A DNA stretch of 64,000 nt from Clostridiales bacterium. GTDB taxonomy: Bacteria; Bacillota; Clostridia; Lachnospirales; Lachnospiraceae. A program made the translations under genes and the position numbers. The notes below the pieces were generated by a model. It had not been told where the DNA came from. It made no database searches and saw nothing but the letters and a program-made list of their open reading frames with translations. The stretch covers positions 84,908 to 148,907 of the forward strand of contig DUNO01000041.1 of assembly GCA_012839295.1 (NCBI GenBank). Reading direction: 5' to 3'. The first letter of the stretch is position 1, and each line of letters starts with the position of its first letter. Shown piece after piece: positions 1 to 9,220 of this stretch.

Positions 1-1731
1 CAGCAAAAAGGGTTCGGGGGACGCCACCATGACTGCCAGAGCAATGTGAAATACAGGGAGCATATCAGGCGGCTGGTTACGGCTATGGCAGAGCATTACA
101 AAGACAATGAAAATGTGGTCGGATGGCAGATCGATAATGAGCTGGGGAACAGCCATGAGGACTTATGTATGTGTGATTCCTGCCGCCACGCTTTCCAGCA
201 GTGGCTTAAGAAGAAATACGGCAGCATTGAGAATTTAAATAAAGAATGGGGAACTGTCTTTTGGAGCCAGGACTATGATAAATTCAGCCAGATACCTGCA
301 CCGAAGGTAACACCCACCATGCACAATCCCTCCCTGCTATTGGACTGGAAACGGTTTTGTTCGGATCTGGTAGTAGATTTCCAGAAGCTCCAGGTTGATA
401 TTATAAAAAGCATCTGCCCCCATCAGCCGGTTACCCATAATCTCATGGGTCTATATGATAAGACGGATTACTTTGATTTGGCTTCCGATCTGGACTTTGC
501 CTCTAACGACCAGTATCCTACAGGGTATTATTTTACTCCGCCGGGGCAGCCCTCTTACGAAATCTCAGCCTGCCTTGATTTTATACGGTCCGTAAAAAAG
601 AAGAATTTCTGGATGATGGAGCTGGAGTCCGGGCCAACGGGAGGAGCCTTTATCGGGCGTATGCCAAGGCCGGGACAGTTAAGGCTTTGGACCTTACATT
701 GCATTGCCCATGGGTCGGATACCATTGTGTATTTCCGTTGGAGAACCTGTTTATTTGGGACGGAGCAGTTCTGGCATGGAATATTGCCCCACAACGGGGT
801 TCCAGGCAGAAGGTACCAGGAATTAAAGGATACTGTGGCAGAGATGGTTCCGGTGCTAAAGGATATCCAGGGAATTGTTCCAAAGGCAGAGGCGGCAATC
901 CTGTTCTCCTATGACCAGAACAACGCCATCAAAATCCAGCCCCACCATCCTGAGCTGGATTATATAGAACAGGTTAAAAAATATTATGACAGCTTTTATG
1001 AAAGGAATATCCCCCTCGATTTCATCAGTGAAACGGAGGATTTCCAGGATTATAAATTAGTGATAGCCCCCCTGCAGTTTCTAATGGATGCTGCCCTGGA
1101 GGATAAGCTCATGGAGTATGTAAAAAAGGGCGGAAGGCTTGTTCTTACGATGAGGACAGGGGTGAAAAACCGGAATAACGTATGTATGGGCGATATGCCC
1201 TTACCAGGACGGCTTGGTGGGATGCTGGGAATTAAGATAGAAGATTACGATTGCCCCCTTGGCCTTACGGTAAAGCTGGAATGGACGGGGACAGGAATAA
1301 AAGATCCAGGCCAGGAAGGGGTTGCGGATAAATGGTGCGATATCGTTACCTTAGGGGATGCAAAGCCCCTGGCCTTCTATCGGAGCGAATATTATAAGGA
1401 TACCCCGGCGGTTACTGTAAATAGCTATGGTGCGGGCAAGGCATATTATGTGGCAACGGAGCCGGATAAGCATATTCTTGGCCAGCTGGCGGAGCTTTTA
1501 AGGGAGGAAGCCGGGTTAGAATCCCTGGGGGAATCCCCGAAGGATGTGGAGCTTACCCTCAGGAAGGGAAGAGCCCGGGACTATCTCTTTGCCATTAACC
1601 ATACGGATTGCGGGCAGGAGGTTAGGATCGATAGAATGTGGAAGCGGCTTGACGGCTGCCGGGAGAATGCTTTTGTAGTAGGGGGATATGGTGTGAATAT
1701 CTATACCAGGCAAAGCGATGCCGGCCAATAG
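1..1731 (+). CDS. GH42 beta-galactosidase, 5'-truncated by window edge
   Basis: The frame is open from base 1, so the gene begins upstream; 576 residues are visible, and roughly the first 100 of a normal GH42 protein are missing. The visible part starts inside the TIM barrel. WQIDNELG carries the expected acid/base Glu (visible residue 47), and the MMELESGP segment carries the expected nucleophile Glu (visible residue 207). A Cys before the YREH segment and the CMCDSC cluster match the structural zinc site of GH42 enzymes. The family hydrolyses terminal beta-galactosides, usually on imported oligosaccharides; no signal peptide can be judged here. It sits 17 bp ahead of another glycosidase, so the two are probably co-transcribed. 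Family call is firm; substrate is inferred only. Confidence 0.93.
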   Translation, partial: QQKGFGGRHHDCQSNVKYREHIRRLVTAMAEHYKDNENVVGWQIDNELGNSHEDLCMCDSCRHAFQQWLKKKYGSIENLNKEWGTVFWSQDYDKFSQIPAPKVTPTMHNPSLLLDWKRFCSDLVVDFQKLQVDIIKSICPHQPVTHNLMGLYDKTDYFDLASDLDFASNDQYPTGYYFTPPGQPSYEISACLDFIRSVKKKNFWMMELESGPTGGAFIGRMPRPGQLRLWTLHCIAHGSDTIVYFRWRTCLFGTEQFWHGILPHNGVPGRRYQELKDTVAEMVPVLKDIQGIVPKAEAAILFSYDQNNAIKIQPHHPELDYIEQVKKYYDSFYERNIPLDFISETEDFQDYKLVIAPLQFLMDAALEDKLMEYVKKGGRLVLTMRTGVKNRNNVCMGDMPLPGRLGGMLGIKIEDYDCPLGLTVKLEWTGTGIKDPGQEGVADKWCDIVTLGDAKPLAFYRSEYYKDTPAVTVNSYGAGKAYYVATEPDKHILGQLAELLREEAGLESLGESPKDVELTLRKGRARDYLFAINHTDCGQEVRIDRMWKRLDGCRENAFVVGGYGVNIYTRQSDAGQ

Positions 1732-1748
1732 GAAAATAGGAGAATACT

Positions 1749-4361
1749 ATGGGAAACAGGTTTGATGAAGTATATAAGGATCAGTTTGATAATTATATTT
1801 ATCCCTTTTTGTGGATGCATGGGGAAGACCATGCCATATTAGCAGAGGAGCTGGAGCGGATTAAGGAAAGTAATATAAGGGCTATCTGCGTGGAAGCAAG
1901 GCCCCATCCGGATTTTGGCGGGGAACAGTGGTGGAGGGACATGGATGTGGTCATGGACTTTGCCAGGAAAAATGAGATGAAGGTATGGCTCCTGGATGAT
2001 GACCGCTTCCCTACGGGACATGCCAATAAGGCGTTTTCTGACGGAAACAATGAATTAGCCAATGAATTTTTGACCAGCTGGAGTACGGATGTGGTGGGGC
2101 CTATCAAGAACAGTGCCATGATCGTCCAGCCGGTTTTAAAGTCCGATAGTAAATTAATCGGTGCCGTTGCCTGCAAAAGAGTGAGTGAAGATACCACGGA
2201 ACTGGATTTAAGCAGCTGTATTGACTTAACAGGCAATATTAAAAATGGGTGGCTCCGTTTTGACGTGCCGGAAGGGTTGTGGCGCATCCTGCTTTTCTTT
2301 ACGACCCATCAGGGGGATGGCAAGTTGGACTACTTTAATATTCTTAATTCCAAATCCGTCCGCTTGTTGATTGACCGGGTCTTTGAACCTCATTTTGAAC
2401 GTTATGGGGAGGATTTTGGCAAGACCTTTACCGGGTTCTTTTCCGATGAGCCGGAATTTGCCAATCTGCCGGGATATGATTTCCAGGCGAGGCTTGGGAA
2501 GAATATGAAGTTTATTCCCTGGAGCGGGGAGCTGTATGCCCGTCTGAAAAAAAGATGGGGGGACAGTCTGGTTACCAGGCTTCCGGCACTCTGGTATGGG
2601 GCGATGGAGGAGACGGGTCATATCCGGTTTGAGTATATGGATGAGGTGACAAAGCAGTTAAAGTATGCTTTTTCGGACCAGATCGGGGACTGGTGCAAGG
2701 CGCATGGTGTAATCCATGTGGGACATATTATTGAGGATGATAATTCCCATGGACGGTTGGGCTGCAGTACGGGGCATTATTTCAGGAGCTCCTCCGGCAT
2801 GGGGATGGCAGGGATTGATGTGGTGCTGCTCCAGATCATGCCAGGAATGAACCAGGTAATACATCAATGGGTAGCTTCTGACCGGGACGGGGAGTTTTTC
2901 CACTACGGCCTTGGTAAAATGGGGAGCTCCCTGGCACATATTGACAGAGAGAAAAATGGCAATGCCATGTGTGAAATTTTTGGAGCCTTTGGCTGGCAGG
3001 AAGGTATTTCTTTAATGAAGTGGCTGGCCGATCATATGCTGAGCAGGGGGATCAACTACTTTGTACCCCATGCTTTTTCACCAAGAAGCTTTCCGGATTT
3101 AGACTGCCCGCCCCATTTTTATGCAAGGGGGAATCATCCCCAGTTTAAATACTTTGGGCAATTAATGAAATATATGAACAGGGCAGCCCATCTGCTTACG
3201 GGAGGCGATTACCTGGCCCAGATTGCAGTCCTTTACCATGGGGAGGCAGAATGGGCGGGAGAAGCTATGCTGTTCCAGAAGCCGGTGCGGGTTTTTTTAG
3301 AGAACCAGATGGAATGTGATGTGATACCGGCAGATGTGTTTTCAAAAGAGAATCCCTATCATATGACCTTTGACGGTTGTATCCGTATTGGGAAGCAAAG
3401 ATATGAAGCCCTGGTAGTGCCCTACAGTGAATATTTACCGGAAGAGGCTGCAGGAGCCGTGGTTGCCCTTATAGAAAAAGGCTTCCCTGTATTCTTTGTC
3501 GGAGGCTATCCTGGGAAAATCTGTGAATCCATACCGGAGGAAAAATCATTGCTAAAAGGTCTTGAGGCGGCAGGGGAAGCAGGCCTTAAGGATCTGGCTT
3601 CTGCAGTAGCGGGAAGAATTAGTCCAAGAGTGCGGATGAAGCAGGCTTTCCCGGATCTGCGTACCTACACTTACCGTAACGATTATGGCATCGCACTATA
3701 TTGCTTTAATGAAAGTACGACGCAGCCCGTTGATTCACAGATTGAGATAAATTTAGAAGAGGGTTGTGAAATGGCAGTCCGCTATGATGTGTGGAATAAT
3801 ATCCGGTATGCCCTGCCTTCAAAGAGGGAGGGAAACCGGCTCATTGTTCCCGTACAGTTAGAGTGTGGAGAAGCTGCAATTTTACTCTTCCAGAAAGAAG
3901 CAATGGATCTTCCCCTTTATAAACCCTGGCCAAAGGAAGGGGCCAAATTAGATGGGGAATGGAGCATTTCTTATAGCAACATTATCGGTTATCCTGCTTT
4001 TCAGGTGCTGGCAGAGTGTAAGGGTGAAGAGGAATTGCCGGATCTGACGGACTGGGCAGTAGAGCAGAAATTCTGCGGCATGCTGCGGTATGAAACAAGC
4101 ATTGCCTCGGAGCAAGACTGTACGGTCTGCTTACGGCTGGGGGACGGGGCAGATGCAGCGGAGATCTATATAAACGGTGCCAGTGCAGGAATGCTTGCCG
4201 GAGCCCCTTATTGTAAGGAAATCCCATTGGCAAAGGGCAGGAATCAATTGATTATTGAGCTTGCTGTGACACCGGTATGGAGTGTAGGGGATGATTGGTC
4301 ATCCCTGACGGTTCTGCCTCCGTTGGGATTAATACAGAAACCATATCTGACATATCTTTAA
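1749..4361 (+). CDS. Large glycosidase, GH106/GH2-like architecture, specificity unknown
   Basis: 870 residues without a signal peptide, so probably cytoplasmic. The N-terminal third has the pattern of clostridial alpha-L-rhamnosidase-like (GH106-type) proteins: FLWMHGE near residue 18, CVEARPHPDFGG near 48, and VWLLDDDRFPTG near 80. GFFSDEPEF (about 227) and HVGHIIEDDNSHG (about 320) are acidic, barrel-end segments that could hold catalytic residues. The last ~130 residues (from LDGEWSISY) look like a GH2-type sugar-binding beta-sandwich. The ATG is preceded by AGGAGAATACT, and the gene follows the GH42 gene by 17 bp. Family assignment is by resemblance only; it could be rhamnosidase-like or act on another deoxy- or uronic sugar. 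Confidence 0.7.
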   Translation: MGNRFDEVYKDQFDNYIYPFLWMHGEDHAILAEELERIKESNIRAICVEARPHPDFGGEQWWRDMDVVMDFARKNEMKVWLLDDDRFPTGHANKAFSDGNNELANEFLTSWSTDVVGPIKNSAMIVQPVLKSDSKLIGAVACKRVSEDTTELDLSSCIDLTGNIKNGWLRFDVPEGLWRILLFFTTHQGDGKLDYFNILNSKSVRLLIDRVFEPHFERYGEDFGKTFTGFFSDEPEFANLPGYDFQARLGKNMKFIPWSGELYARLKKRWGDSLVTRLPALWYGAMEETGHIRFEYMDEVTKQLKYAFSDQIGDWCKAHGVIHVGHIIEDDNSHGRLGCSTGHYFRSSSGMGMAGIDVVLLQIMPGMNQVIHQWVASDRDGEFFHYGLGKMGSSLAHIDREKNGNAMCEIFGAFGWQEGISLMKWLADHMLSRGINYFVPHAFSPRSFPDLDCPPHFYARGNHPQFKYFGQLMKYMNRAAHLLTGGDYLAQIAVLYHGEAEWAGEAMLFQKPVRVFLENQMECDVIPADVFSKENPYHMTFDGCIRIGKQRYEALVVPYSEYLPEEAAGAVVALIEKGFPVFFVGGYPGKICESIPEEKSLLKGLEAAGEAGLKDLASAVAGRISPRVRMKQAFPDLRTYTYRNDYGIALYCFNESTTQPVDSQIEINLEEGCEMAVRYDVWNNIRYALPSKREGNRLIVPVQLECGEAAILLFQKEAMDLPLYKPWPKEGAKLDGEWSISYSNIIGYPAFQVLAECKGEEELPDLTDWAVEQKFCGMLRYETSIASEQDCTVCLRLGDGADAAEIYINGASAGMLAGAPYCKEIPLAKGRNQLIIELAVTPVWSVGDDWSSLTVLPPLGLIQKPYLTYL

Positions 4362-4377
4362 ATATAGTGTAAAAATA

Positions 4378-4396
4378 GTGTAAAAAACGTTACAAC
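4378..4396. promoter_or_regulatory. Possible LacI/CcpA-type operator before the GH95 gene
   Basis: TGTAA and TTACA arms flank a core containing AACG just upstream of the fucosidase gene. The core resembles cre/LacI-family sites, but the 6-base spacing is longer than the canonical cre. A direct repeat ATAGTGTAAAA lies alongside. This is weak and may simply be a chance dyad. Confidence 0.25.
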
Positions 4397-4419
4397 TCTT
4401 TTAAACTGGAGGAAAGATT

Positions 4420-6867
4420 ATGGAAACAAAACTTTGGTACCGGCAGCCTGCGAAAGGCTTTACGGAAAGCCTGCCAGTGGGAAATGGGAACCTGGGTGCC
4501 ATGGTTTACGGCGGTTATGGAGAAGAAAAAATTTCTTTAAATAGTGATACCCTATGGTCTGGGTATCCCAAAAAAGACCGGAATGTAGTCCATGTTCCTG
4601 AAGAGATCCTGAATAATGTAAGGGAGCTTATCCTTCAGGGAGAATACCACAAAGCGGAGAAGCTGGTGGAAGAAAGGATGCTCGGGACCTGGAATGAATC
4701 CTATGTGTCCATGGGTACCTTGAAATTAAAATACTTAGATCCCTCTCTCCCGGTCAATTACCGGAGGGAGCTTGATTTAGCCACAGCAATTGCAGGGACA
4801 AATATAGAAACCAGGGAAGGGAAGATAAATAGCGAGGTCTTTATTTCGGCAAAAGCCCAGGCCCTCATTATTAATATTACCAGTGAAGGAAAGCCCCTAT
4901 CCCTGGAGGTAACCTTGGAGAGCAGCCTTAGGTTTGAGCTCTCCCAGGGAGAAACGGGGGCTTTATTATTGCAGGGAATTGCTCCAAGCCATGTGGAGCC
5001 AAATTATATACCGGCTGACCATCCAGTCCTCTATGATGAAAAAAACAGGGGTATCCGCTTTTGTATACAGGCAGATGTAAGCGAAACTGACGGAAAGATT
5101 ATCAGGAGCCAAGAGGCAGTCACAATACTGGAGGCGACCAGGGTAACTCTTGTTATAACTGCGGAAAATGGCTTCCGGGGTTATAATAAAGCTTTGGAGG
5201 CCTCCTATGAGGCTTTGGAATATAACTGTAATAAGCGGTACCAATTGCTGAAAAACACATTATACCAGCAGCTTAGGGAAGACCAGATAGAAGAACACGA
5301 TAGCTTATTTGGAAGAGTAAAGTTTGATTTGTTTGAAGAGGGGATATCTGATGGGCAGCAGCCTATAGATAGGCTATCTGTAGACGAGCTGCCTGTAGAT
5401 GAACGACTGGAGCGGATAAAACAGGGAAAGGAAGATAAGGGTCTTATCGAGCTATTATTTCAATATGGAAGATATCTTCTCATCTGTTCCTCCAGGGATA
5501 GCGGGATCCTGACCCAGCCACCCAATTTACAGGGGATCTGGTGCGAAGATGTCCGTTCCGTGTGGAGCAGCAACTGGACCACCAATATTAATCTGGAAAT
5601 GAATTACTGGCTGTCCGGCGTCTGCAACTTAAGTGAATGTGATCTTCCGCTGATACGGATGCTGGAGGAATTAAAGGAAGCGGGGGAGGCTACAGCCAGG
5701 GAAAGCCTTCACAGCAGGGGCTTTGCGGTAAACCATAATGTGGATTTATGGAGGCAGACTGCCCAGGTAGGAGGGGAAGTCAAATATGCGTTCTGGCCTA
5801 TGGCAGGGGTATGGCTGTGCTCCCATCTATACCAGCATTTCTTATTTACTGGAGACCTTGAGTTTTTAGAGGAAAAGGCTTTGCCGGTCATGAAGGCCTC
5901 GGCTTATTTTTGCCTGGACTGGCTGAAAGAGGGAAAGGATGGGCTGCTCCATACCTGCCCGTCCACCTCACCGGAAAATACATTTTACGACAAGGATGGG
6001 CGGGAATGCAGTGTAAGCTATTCCTCCACCATGGATATCGCCCTGATCCGGGAATTATTCTGTAACCTGGCGGAGGTGTTGGATATCCTGGATGCGGAAG
6101 CTGCTTTGGCAAAGCAGTTAATGGCTGCGATTGATAAACTACCAGGATATAAAATTGGTGTGCACGGGCAGCTGCAGGAATGGATTGAGGATTTTGAGGA
6201 ATGCGACAGCGGACACAGGCATTTTGCACATTTGGTGGGATTCCATCCCTTTAACCAGATCAATCAAAAGGATACACCAGAATTGGTTGCTGCAGTTAAG
6301 AGCACCATTGAGAGAAGAATTGAGAACAGGAAGATCCATATAGGCTGGAACTGTGCCTGGCTGGTTAATTTTTATGCCAGGCTGGGAGATGGGAATAAAG
6401 CGGAACATTGCCTGAAGCAGCTGTTGGGTTACTCTGTATATGATAACCTGTTTGATTTACACCCGCCTCTCGGGGAAAATGAAGGGGAAAGGGAGATTTT
6501 CCAGATTGACGGAAATTTTGGTGCTACAGCAGGCATAGCGGAGATGCTGCTGCAAAGTCACCTTGGTACAATTTCCCTGCTTCCTGCCCTGCCCTCAAGC
6601 TGGGGAAAAGGTAGGATCACCGGACTGCGGGCAAGGGGCGGAGCGGAAGTGGATCTGGAATGGGAAGAAGGAAAGCTTTCCAAGGCAGTAATTAAACCGA
6701 TGGCAAATCAGGAGATCCGCCTGGAGTATGATACAGCTTTTGCTGTTTTCAGCAATGATATTCCCGTAGAATGTTCTTATATAAAAGAAGGCAGCAGGCA
6801 AATAACAAAATTTAATGGTACCAGGAGGGATAGCTTCACAGTCAGGCCTAAGACGATGTCGAAATGA
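4420..6867 (+). CDS. GH95 alpha-L-fucosidase (or alpha-L-galactosidase)
   Basis: 815 residues, normal for GH95. The N-terminal beta-domain begins with LWYRQPAKGFTESLPVGNG, and the (alpha/alpha)6 barrel carries the family's active-site segments: TNINLEMNYW (the two catalytic Asn region), CPSTSPENTF (general acid Glu) and QIDGNFGATAGIAEML (Asp). The family inverts 1,2-alpha-L-fucosyl or galactosyl links on host glycans or xyloglucan. There is no signal peptide, implying action on imported oligosaccharides. ACTGGAGGAAAG precedes the ATG. A short acidic insertion with a VDELPVDERL repeat (around residue 325) looks like a linker expansion. It is 58 bp after the preceding glycosidase, likely the same operon. 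Confidence 0.92.
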   Translation: METKLWYRQPAKGFTESLPVGNGNLGAMVYGGYGEEKISLNSDTLWSGYPKKDRNVVHVPEEILNNVRELILQGEYHKAEKLVEERMLGTWNESYVSMGTLKLKYLDPSLPVNYRRELDLATAIAGTNIETREGKINSEVFISAKAQALIINITSEGKPLSLEVTLESSLRFELSQGETGALLLQGIAPSHVEPNYIPADHPVLYDEKNRGIRFCIQADVSETDGKIIRSQEAVTILEATRVTLVITAENGFRGYNKALEASYEALEYNCNKRYQLLKNTLYQQLREDQIEEHDSLFGRVKFDLFEEGISDGQQPIDRLSVDELPVDERLERIKQGKEDKGLIELLFQYGRYLLICSSRDSGILTQPPNLQGIWCEDVRSVWSSNWTTNINLEMNYWLSGVCNLSECDLPLIRMLEELKEAGEATARESLHSRGFAVNHNVDLWRQTAQVGGEVKYAFWPMAGVWLCSHLYQHFLFTGDLEFLEEKALPVMKASAYFCLDWLKEGKDGLLHTCPSTSPENTFYDKDGRECSVSYSSTMDIALIRELFCNLAEVLDILDAEAALAKQLMAAIDKLPGYKIGVHGQLQEWIEDFEECDSGHRHFAHLVGFHPFNQINQKDTPELVAAVKSTIERRIENRKIHIGWNCAWLVNFYARLGDGNKAEHCLKQLLGYSVYDNLFDLHPPLGENEGEREIFQIDGNFGATAGIAEMLLQSHLGTISLLPALPSSWGKGRITGLRARGGAEVDLEWEEGKLSKAVIKPMANQEIRLEYDTAFAVFSNDIPVECSYIKEGSRQITKFNGTRRDSFTVRPKTMSK

Positions 6868-6954
6868 TGAAGGATGAAACGAAGAAGTATTGAAGAAGTA
6901 TGAAAAAAAGAAGTTTTAAGTGATGAAGTACCGAAGACACTTTTATGTACTGGT

Positions 6955-6970
6955 GGGTAAACGTTGTAAT
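6955..6970. promoter_or_regulatory. Possible LacI/CcpA-type operator
   Basis: GGGTAAACGTTGTAAT has a central AACGTT and resembles a degraded cre-type dyad. It lies between the fucosidase gene and the xylB promoter and resembles the dyad before the GH95 gene. Low confidence. Confidence 0.25.
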
Positions 6971-7038
6971 TCATAAGGAGTAAATGAATCTAACGGTTTG
7001 TCTTGATGAAATAATAGAAAGACAAAGACCATTCTCTA

Positions 7039-7067
7039 TTGACAGATAAGGATCTTGTTGATATAGT
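7039..7067 (+). promoter_or_regulatory. Sigma-A promoter for xylB
   Basis: TTGACA at 7039-7044 and TATAGT at 7062-7067 are separated by exactly 17 bases. This would start transcription near 7074 and give a leader of about 180 nt ahead of xylB. The rest of the 6868-7252 gap contains GAAGAAGTA-rich repeats, one possible operator, and the duplicated hairpins described separately. Confidence 0.65.
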
Positions 7068-7170
7068 AGAAATATATAGTTTATTCACTGTACGAAATGA
7101 GCGCTAATTTTAATGCAAAATAATTTATAAGCTAAAAGGATGTGAAACATTCCTTGTGCAATATTGAAGG

Positions 7171-7243
7171 GAAAGGAGAACAAACTCTCCTTTCTCAAAC
7201 TTGAAAGGAGAACAAACTCTCCTTTCTCAAACTTGAAAGGAGA
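7171..7243 (+). repeat. 32-bp tandem repeat with RBS-pairing hairpins in the xylB leader
   Basis: Two identical 32-bp units (7171-7202 and 7203-7234) are followed by the first 9 bases of a third. Each unit is itself a hairpin: GAAAGGAGA, a short loop, then TCTCCTTTC. The partial third unit supplies the actual xylB Shine-Dalgarno, GAAAGGAGA at 7235-7243. The TCTCCTTTC of unit 2 could therefore pair either with its own SD-like arm or with the real ribosome site. This is seen directly; a regulatory role is inference. Confidence 0.8.
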
Positions 7244-7252
7244 GTTAGAAAT

Positions 7253-8722
7253 ATGCTTTACATAGGTGTTGATCTAGGTACTTCCTCCATAAAGCTCTTA
7301 TTAATGGATGAGGAAGGTGATATCAAAAATATCGTGACGAGGGAATATCCCTTATATTATCCAAAGCCAGGCTGGTCCGAGCAGAATCCGGAGGATTGGT
7401 ATACAGGATTAGTTGATGGCATAAAGGAGCTGACCAGGGACTGTGATAAATCACAGATTGACGGCATCAGCTTTAGCGGACAGATGCATGGTATGGTAAT
7501 TCTGGATGAGAATGATAAGGTGATCCGTCCCGCGATTCTATGGAATGACGGACGTACCCAGGCGGAATGCGATTATCTGAACCATGAGATAGGCAGGGAG
7601 AAGATCTCCAGCTATACTGCAAATATGGCATTGACCGGGTTTACCGCGCCAAAGCTTCTGTGGGTCAGAAAGCATGAGCCGGAGAACTTTGCTAAGATCA
7701 AAAAGGTGATGCTGCCAAAGGATTACGTAGCCTATAAATTATCAGGGGTACACTGTACGGATGTATCGGATGCTTCCGGTATGCTGTTACTTGATGTTAA
7801 GAATAAATGCTGGTCAAAGGAAATGCTGGAGATCTGCGGCCTTAAGGAAGAGCAGATGGCTAAAATCCATGAGTCCTACCAGGTTGTAGGCAACATGACG
7901 GAGGCAGCAGCGAAGGAGCTTGGCCTGTCCACAAATATCAAGGTAATTGCCGGTGGCGGTGACCAGGCGGTTGCGGCGGTCGGAACAGGAACCGTTGGTG
8001 AGGGCAAATGTAATGTGTCCCTGGGCACCTCCGGCGTTGTATTTATTTCCGCAAAGGAATTTGCAGTGGATGAAAATAATGCGCTTCATGCGTTTGCACA
8101 TGCGGATGGAAGATACCATTTCATGGGGGTAATGCTTTCCGCAGCAGCTTCGAATAAATGGTGGATGGATGACATCCTTGGGACAAAGGAATATGGAAAG
8201 GAACAAAAGGAAATCAAGGAGCTCGGCAAGAACCAGGTATTCTTCCTGCCTTACCTGATGGGTGAGAGGACACCCCATAATAATCCCAATGCCAGAGGAA
8301 CCTTTATCGGCATGACGATGGATACGACCCGTGCGGACATGACCCAGGCAGTATTGGAGGGCGTTGCCTTCGCGCTCCGTGATTCCTTTGAGATCACAAA
8401 ATCCCTGGGAGTAAAGGTGGAACGCATCCGGATTAACGGCGGCGGTTCCAAAAGCCCGTTATGGTGCAAAATTATAGCAGATGTGCTGGACGTTAAGGTA
8501 GATAAGATTAATACGGAGGAAGGACCAGCCTTCGGAGCGGCAATATTGGCAGCTGTTGGCTGTGGCCGGTATGACACGGTTGAGGAAGCGGCGGATAAGC
8601 TGATCAAGGTAATTGAGACGACAGACCAGGATCCGGCTACAGTAGAGCACTATAATAAGAAATATGAAATATTTAAGCAGTTATATCCTACCTTGAAGGA
8701 AACATACGATAAACTAGTATAG
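7253..8722 (+). CDS. xylB: Xylulokinase
   Basis: 489 residues, normal for FGGY-family xylulokinases. It phosphorylates D-xylulose with ATP to xylulose 5-phosphate for the pentose phosphate pathway. The N-terminal phosphate loop GVDLGTSSIK, the xylulokinase-type substrate segment SFSGQMHGMV, the GGGDQAVAAVGTG catalytic Asp region and the C-terminal INGGGSKSPLW adenine-site segment are all present. The ATG follows GAAAGGAGAG by 9 bases. It has its own promoter and terminator, so it is a single-gene unit next to the glycosidases, consistent with xylose released from xyloglucan-type glycans. Confidence 0.93.
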   Translation: MLYIGVDLGTSSIKLLLMDEEGDIKNIVTREYPLYYPKPGWSEQNPEDWYTGLVDGIKELTRDCDKSQIDGISFSGQMHGMVILDENDKVIRPAILWNDGRTQAECDYLNHEIGREKISSYTANMALTGFTAPKLLWVRKHEPENFAKIKKVMLPKDYVAYKLSGVHCTDVSDASGMLLLDVKNKCWSKEMLEICGLKEEQMAKIHESYQVVGNMTEAAAKELGLSTNIKVIAGGGDQAVAAVGTGTVGEGKCNVSLGTSGVVFISAKEFAVDENNALHAFAHADGRYHFMGVMLSAAASNKWWMDDILGTKEYGKEQKEIKELGKNQVFFLPYLMGERTPHNNPNARGTFIGMTMDTTRADMTQAVLEGVAFALRDSFEITKSLGVKVERIRINGGGSKSPLWCKIIADVLDVKVDKINTEEGPAFGAAILAAVGCGRYDTVEEAADKLIKVIETTDQDPATVEHYNKKYEIFKQLYPTLKETYDKLV

Positions 8723-8746
8723 GATAGCTAATAAACCGGCATAAAT

Positions 8747-8788
8747 AAAACGTGGCTGTTGTGATAATCAATCACACAGCCACGTTTT
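8747..8788 (+). terminator. Terminator after xylB
   Basis: A long stem, AAAACGTGGCTGT..ACAGCCACGTTTT, extended by GTGAT/ATCAC with one bulged base and an A/T-rich edge. It works in either orientation and could also end the small minus-strand ORF next to it. Confidence 0.85.
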
Positions 8789-8859
8789 AAATACTCATTA
8801 ATCAATGAAAGTCTGTAAGCGAATGTTAGTTAATAATTCATCTTCTATCTATGCCGTAA

Positions 8860-9033
8860 TTACTGCTTTTTAAAAATATTCCGCATTATATGCTTTTCTT
8901 TCTTTGCGCTTGAATTCATTAAGCTGTAAAAGGAGTCGCAATAAGCATATCTTTCGGAATTAATCCAATTAGGCGATACATTTGTATAATATTCAGGGCT
9001 ATAAATGGATGAATTTGTGCTATTGATATACAT
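8860..9033 (-). CDS. Small ORF of unknown function, 57 aa
   Basis: The start at 9033 is chosen because a near-perfect Shine-Dalgarno (AAGGAGGG) lies 7 bases upstream; a longer in-frame start at 9066 lacks one. The product begins MYINSTNSSIYSPEYY, is rich in Ser, Asn and Tyr, and ends with a basic KKEKHIMRNIFKKQ tail. It has no signal peptide or membrane segment. I do not recognise it. It is transcribed away from the PucR-type regulator and towards the xylB terminator. The strong ribosome site is the main reason to believe in it. Confidence 0.45.
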   Translation of the reverse strand: MYINSTNSSIYSPEYYTNVSPNWINSERYAYCDSFYSLMNSSAKKEKHIMRNIFKKQ

Positions 9034-9220
9034 ATGATTCCCTCCTTCATCATAGTACATAAGCAATTGGTTTCAAAATATTTCCTTGTTGTAACTATAT
9101 TATAATCTTAGTTTGACTTTTTGTATATAATCTGATAATCTAAAAATAAATAGAATTACTGTGCTGTTAATACAAAACATATGTTTGATATTTGCGGGAT
9201 GTTGCTGGAAAGGTGATGCT

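Noticed and set aside
9113..9131. Promoter TTGACT/TATAAT ahead of the PucR-type gene
   Set aside because: Both boxes look good but are only 7 bases apart, too close to work together.
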